Below are positions 63,834-64,000 of a stretch of DNA of 64,000 bases, piece by piece (the stretch's first letter is position 1; the number at the start of each line of letters is the position of its first letter). The DNA lies in contig CAIPAY010000133.1 in assembly GCA_903863195.1 (NCBI GenBank), positions 45,215 to 109,214 of the forward strand. Reading direction: 5' to 3'. The position numbers and the translations under genes were made by a program. The notes under the pieces are model-generated. The model saw only the letters and a program-made list of their open reading frames with translations, was not told the origin of the DNA and did not search any database. Origin of the DNA: an uncultured Holophagaceae bacterium. Lineage in GTDB: Bacteria; Acidobacteriota; Holophagae; Holophagales; Holophagaceae.

Positions 63834-64000
63834 GCCCGGAGCATGAGCGAAGGGCCACTCTGCCAAAGGCGAGCCCGAAGGGTGCGGCCCACGGAGGGGT
63901 CGCATGAGCCCGGAGCACGAGCGAAGGGCCACTCTGCCAAAGGCGAGCCCGAAGGGTGCGGCCCACGGAGGGGTCGCATGAGCCCGGAGCACGAGCGAAG
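63828..64000. repeat. 74-bp tandem repeat array running off the right edge
   Basis: At least 2.3 units with period 74 start at 63828, 63902 and 63976, nearly identical (one C/T change seen). Each unit begins GCATGAGCCCGGAGCA and ends ACGGAGGGGTC. The array starts at the stop of the DUF433 gene; its length beyond the window is unknown. Confidence 0.95.

Noticed and set aside
63828..64000. Possible CRISPR array
   Set aside because: Units are adjacent 74-bp tandem repeats without unique spacers and there are no cas genes.

Overview
The window is a GC-rich, densely coded chromosomal segment from a Gram-negative bacterium. Type IVa pilus genes, RND efflux pumps, a membrane-bound uptake [NiFe] hydrogenase and Tat/Sec-exported proteins all point to a diderm. 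The pilin sequences and overall gene content fit Acidobacteriota, class Holophagae (Geothrix/Holophaga-like). That placement is inference, because there is no rRNA gene to anchor it. No phage, insertion sequence or CRISPR array was recognised. The unusual content is in short repeats and in regulatory wiring.

Layout. 1-9.5 kb (minus strand): a partial ThDP-dependent enzyme, a membrane GT-C-like protein with TPRs, and a type IV pilus block (pilB, pilT, pilC, a pseudopilin-like gene and pilA). 9.6-12.7 kb (plus): a large protein of unknown function and a diguanylate cyclase. 12.7-19.2 kb (minus): rpmE with a strong terminator, then prfA-hrcA-grpE-dnaK-dnaJ. 19.3-24.9 kb (minus): an efflux operon with adaptor, ATPase and two FtsX-type permeases, followed by a PadR regulator and a membrane partner. 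25-26.4 kb: a DUF2062 protein and a fatty-acid desaturase. 26.5-27.2 kb: a small protein, tRNA-Arg(CCG), and a cluster of tRNA-derived direct and inverted repeats. 27.2-29.8 kb: a cell-wall amidase divergent from hisS, and a second solitary pilA. 30.3-39.8 kb (plus): a DEAD-box helicase, then marR, an RND adaptor and two MdtB/MdtC-like RND pumps. 39.8-44.4 kb (plus): aspS with a C-terminal extension, an unknown protein, a SprT-like protein and a HAD nucleotidase. 44.4-52.8 kb: three histidine kinases, a sugar aminotransferase, a four-helix-bundle (23S IVP/Avd-like) gene framed by inverted repeats, and an overlapping kinase - ECF sigma - ChrR-like anti-sigma operon. 52.8-59.4 kb (minus): hypC-hypD-hyaABCD-hypE, an O2-tolerant group 1d type hydrogenase with a perfect CRP-type box upstream of hyaA. 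59.5-64 kb: DMT and MFS transporters, a secreted esterase-like protein, and a DUF433 gene running into 74-bp tandem repeats at the right edge.

How the genes work together. The pilus ATPases (PilB, PilT) and platform protein (PilC) drive assembly and retraction of PilA, and a second near-identical PilA 25 kb away offers an alternative subunit. The chaperone operon is headed by prfA rather than by its own CIRCE-controlled promoter. The hydrogenase operon carries its structural subunits, cytochrome b, protease and HypC/D/E; HypA, HypB and HypF must lie elsewhere.

The best candidates for something undescribed are three. First, two unrelated sites share the architecture long direct duplication - GC-rich palindromic spacer - long direct duplication. 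Second, the inverted-repeat-framed four-helix-bundle gene. Third, the kinase-sigma-anti-sigma unit that has no response regulator.
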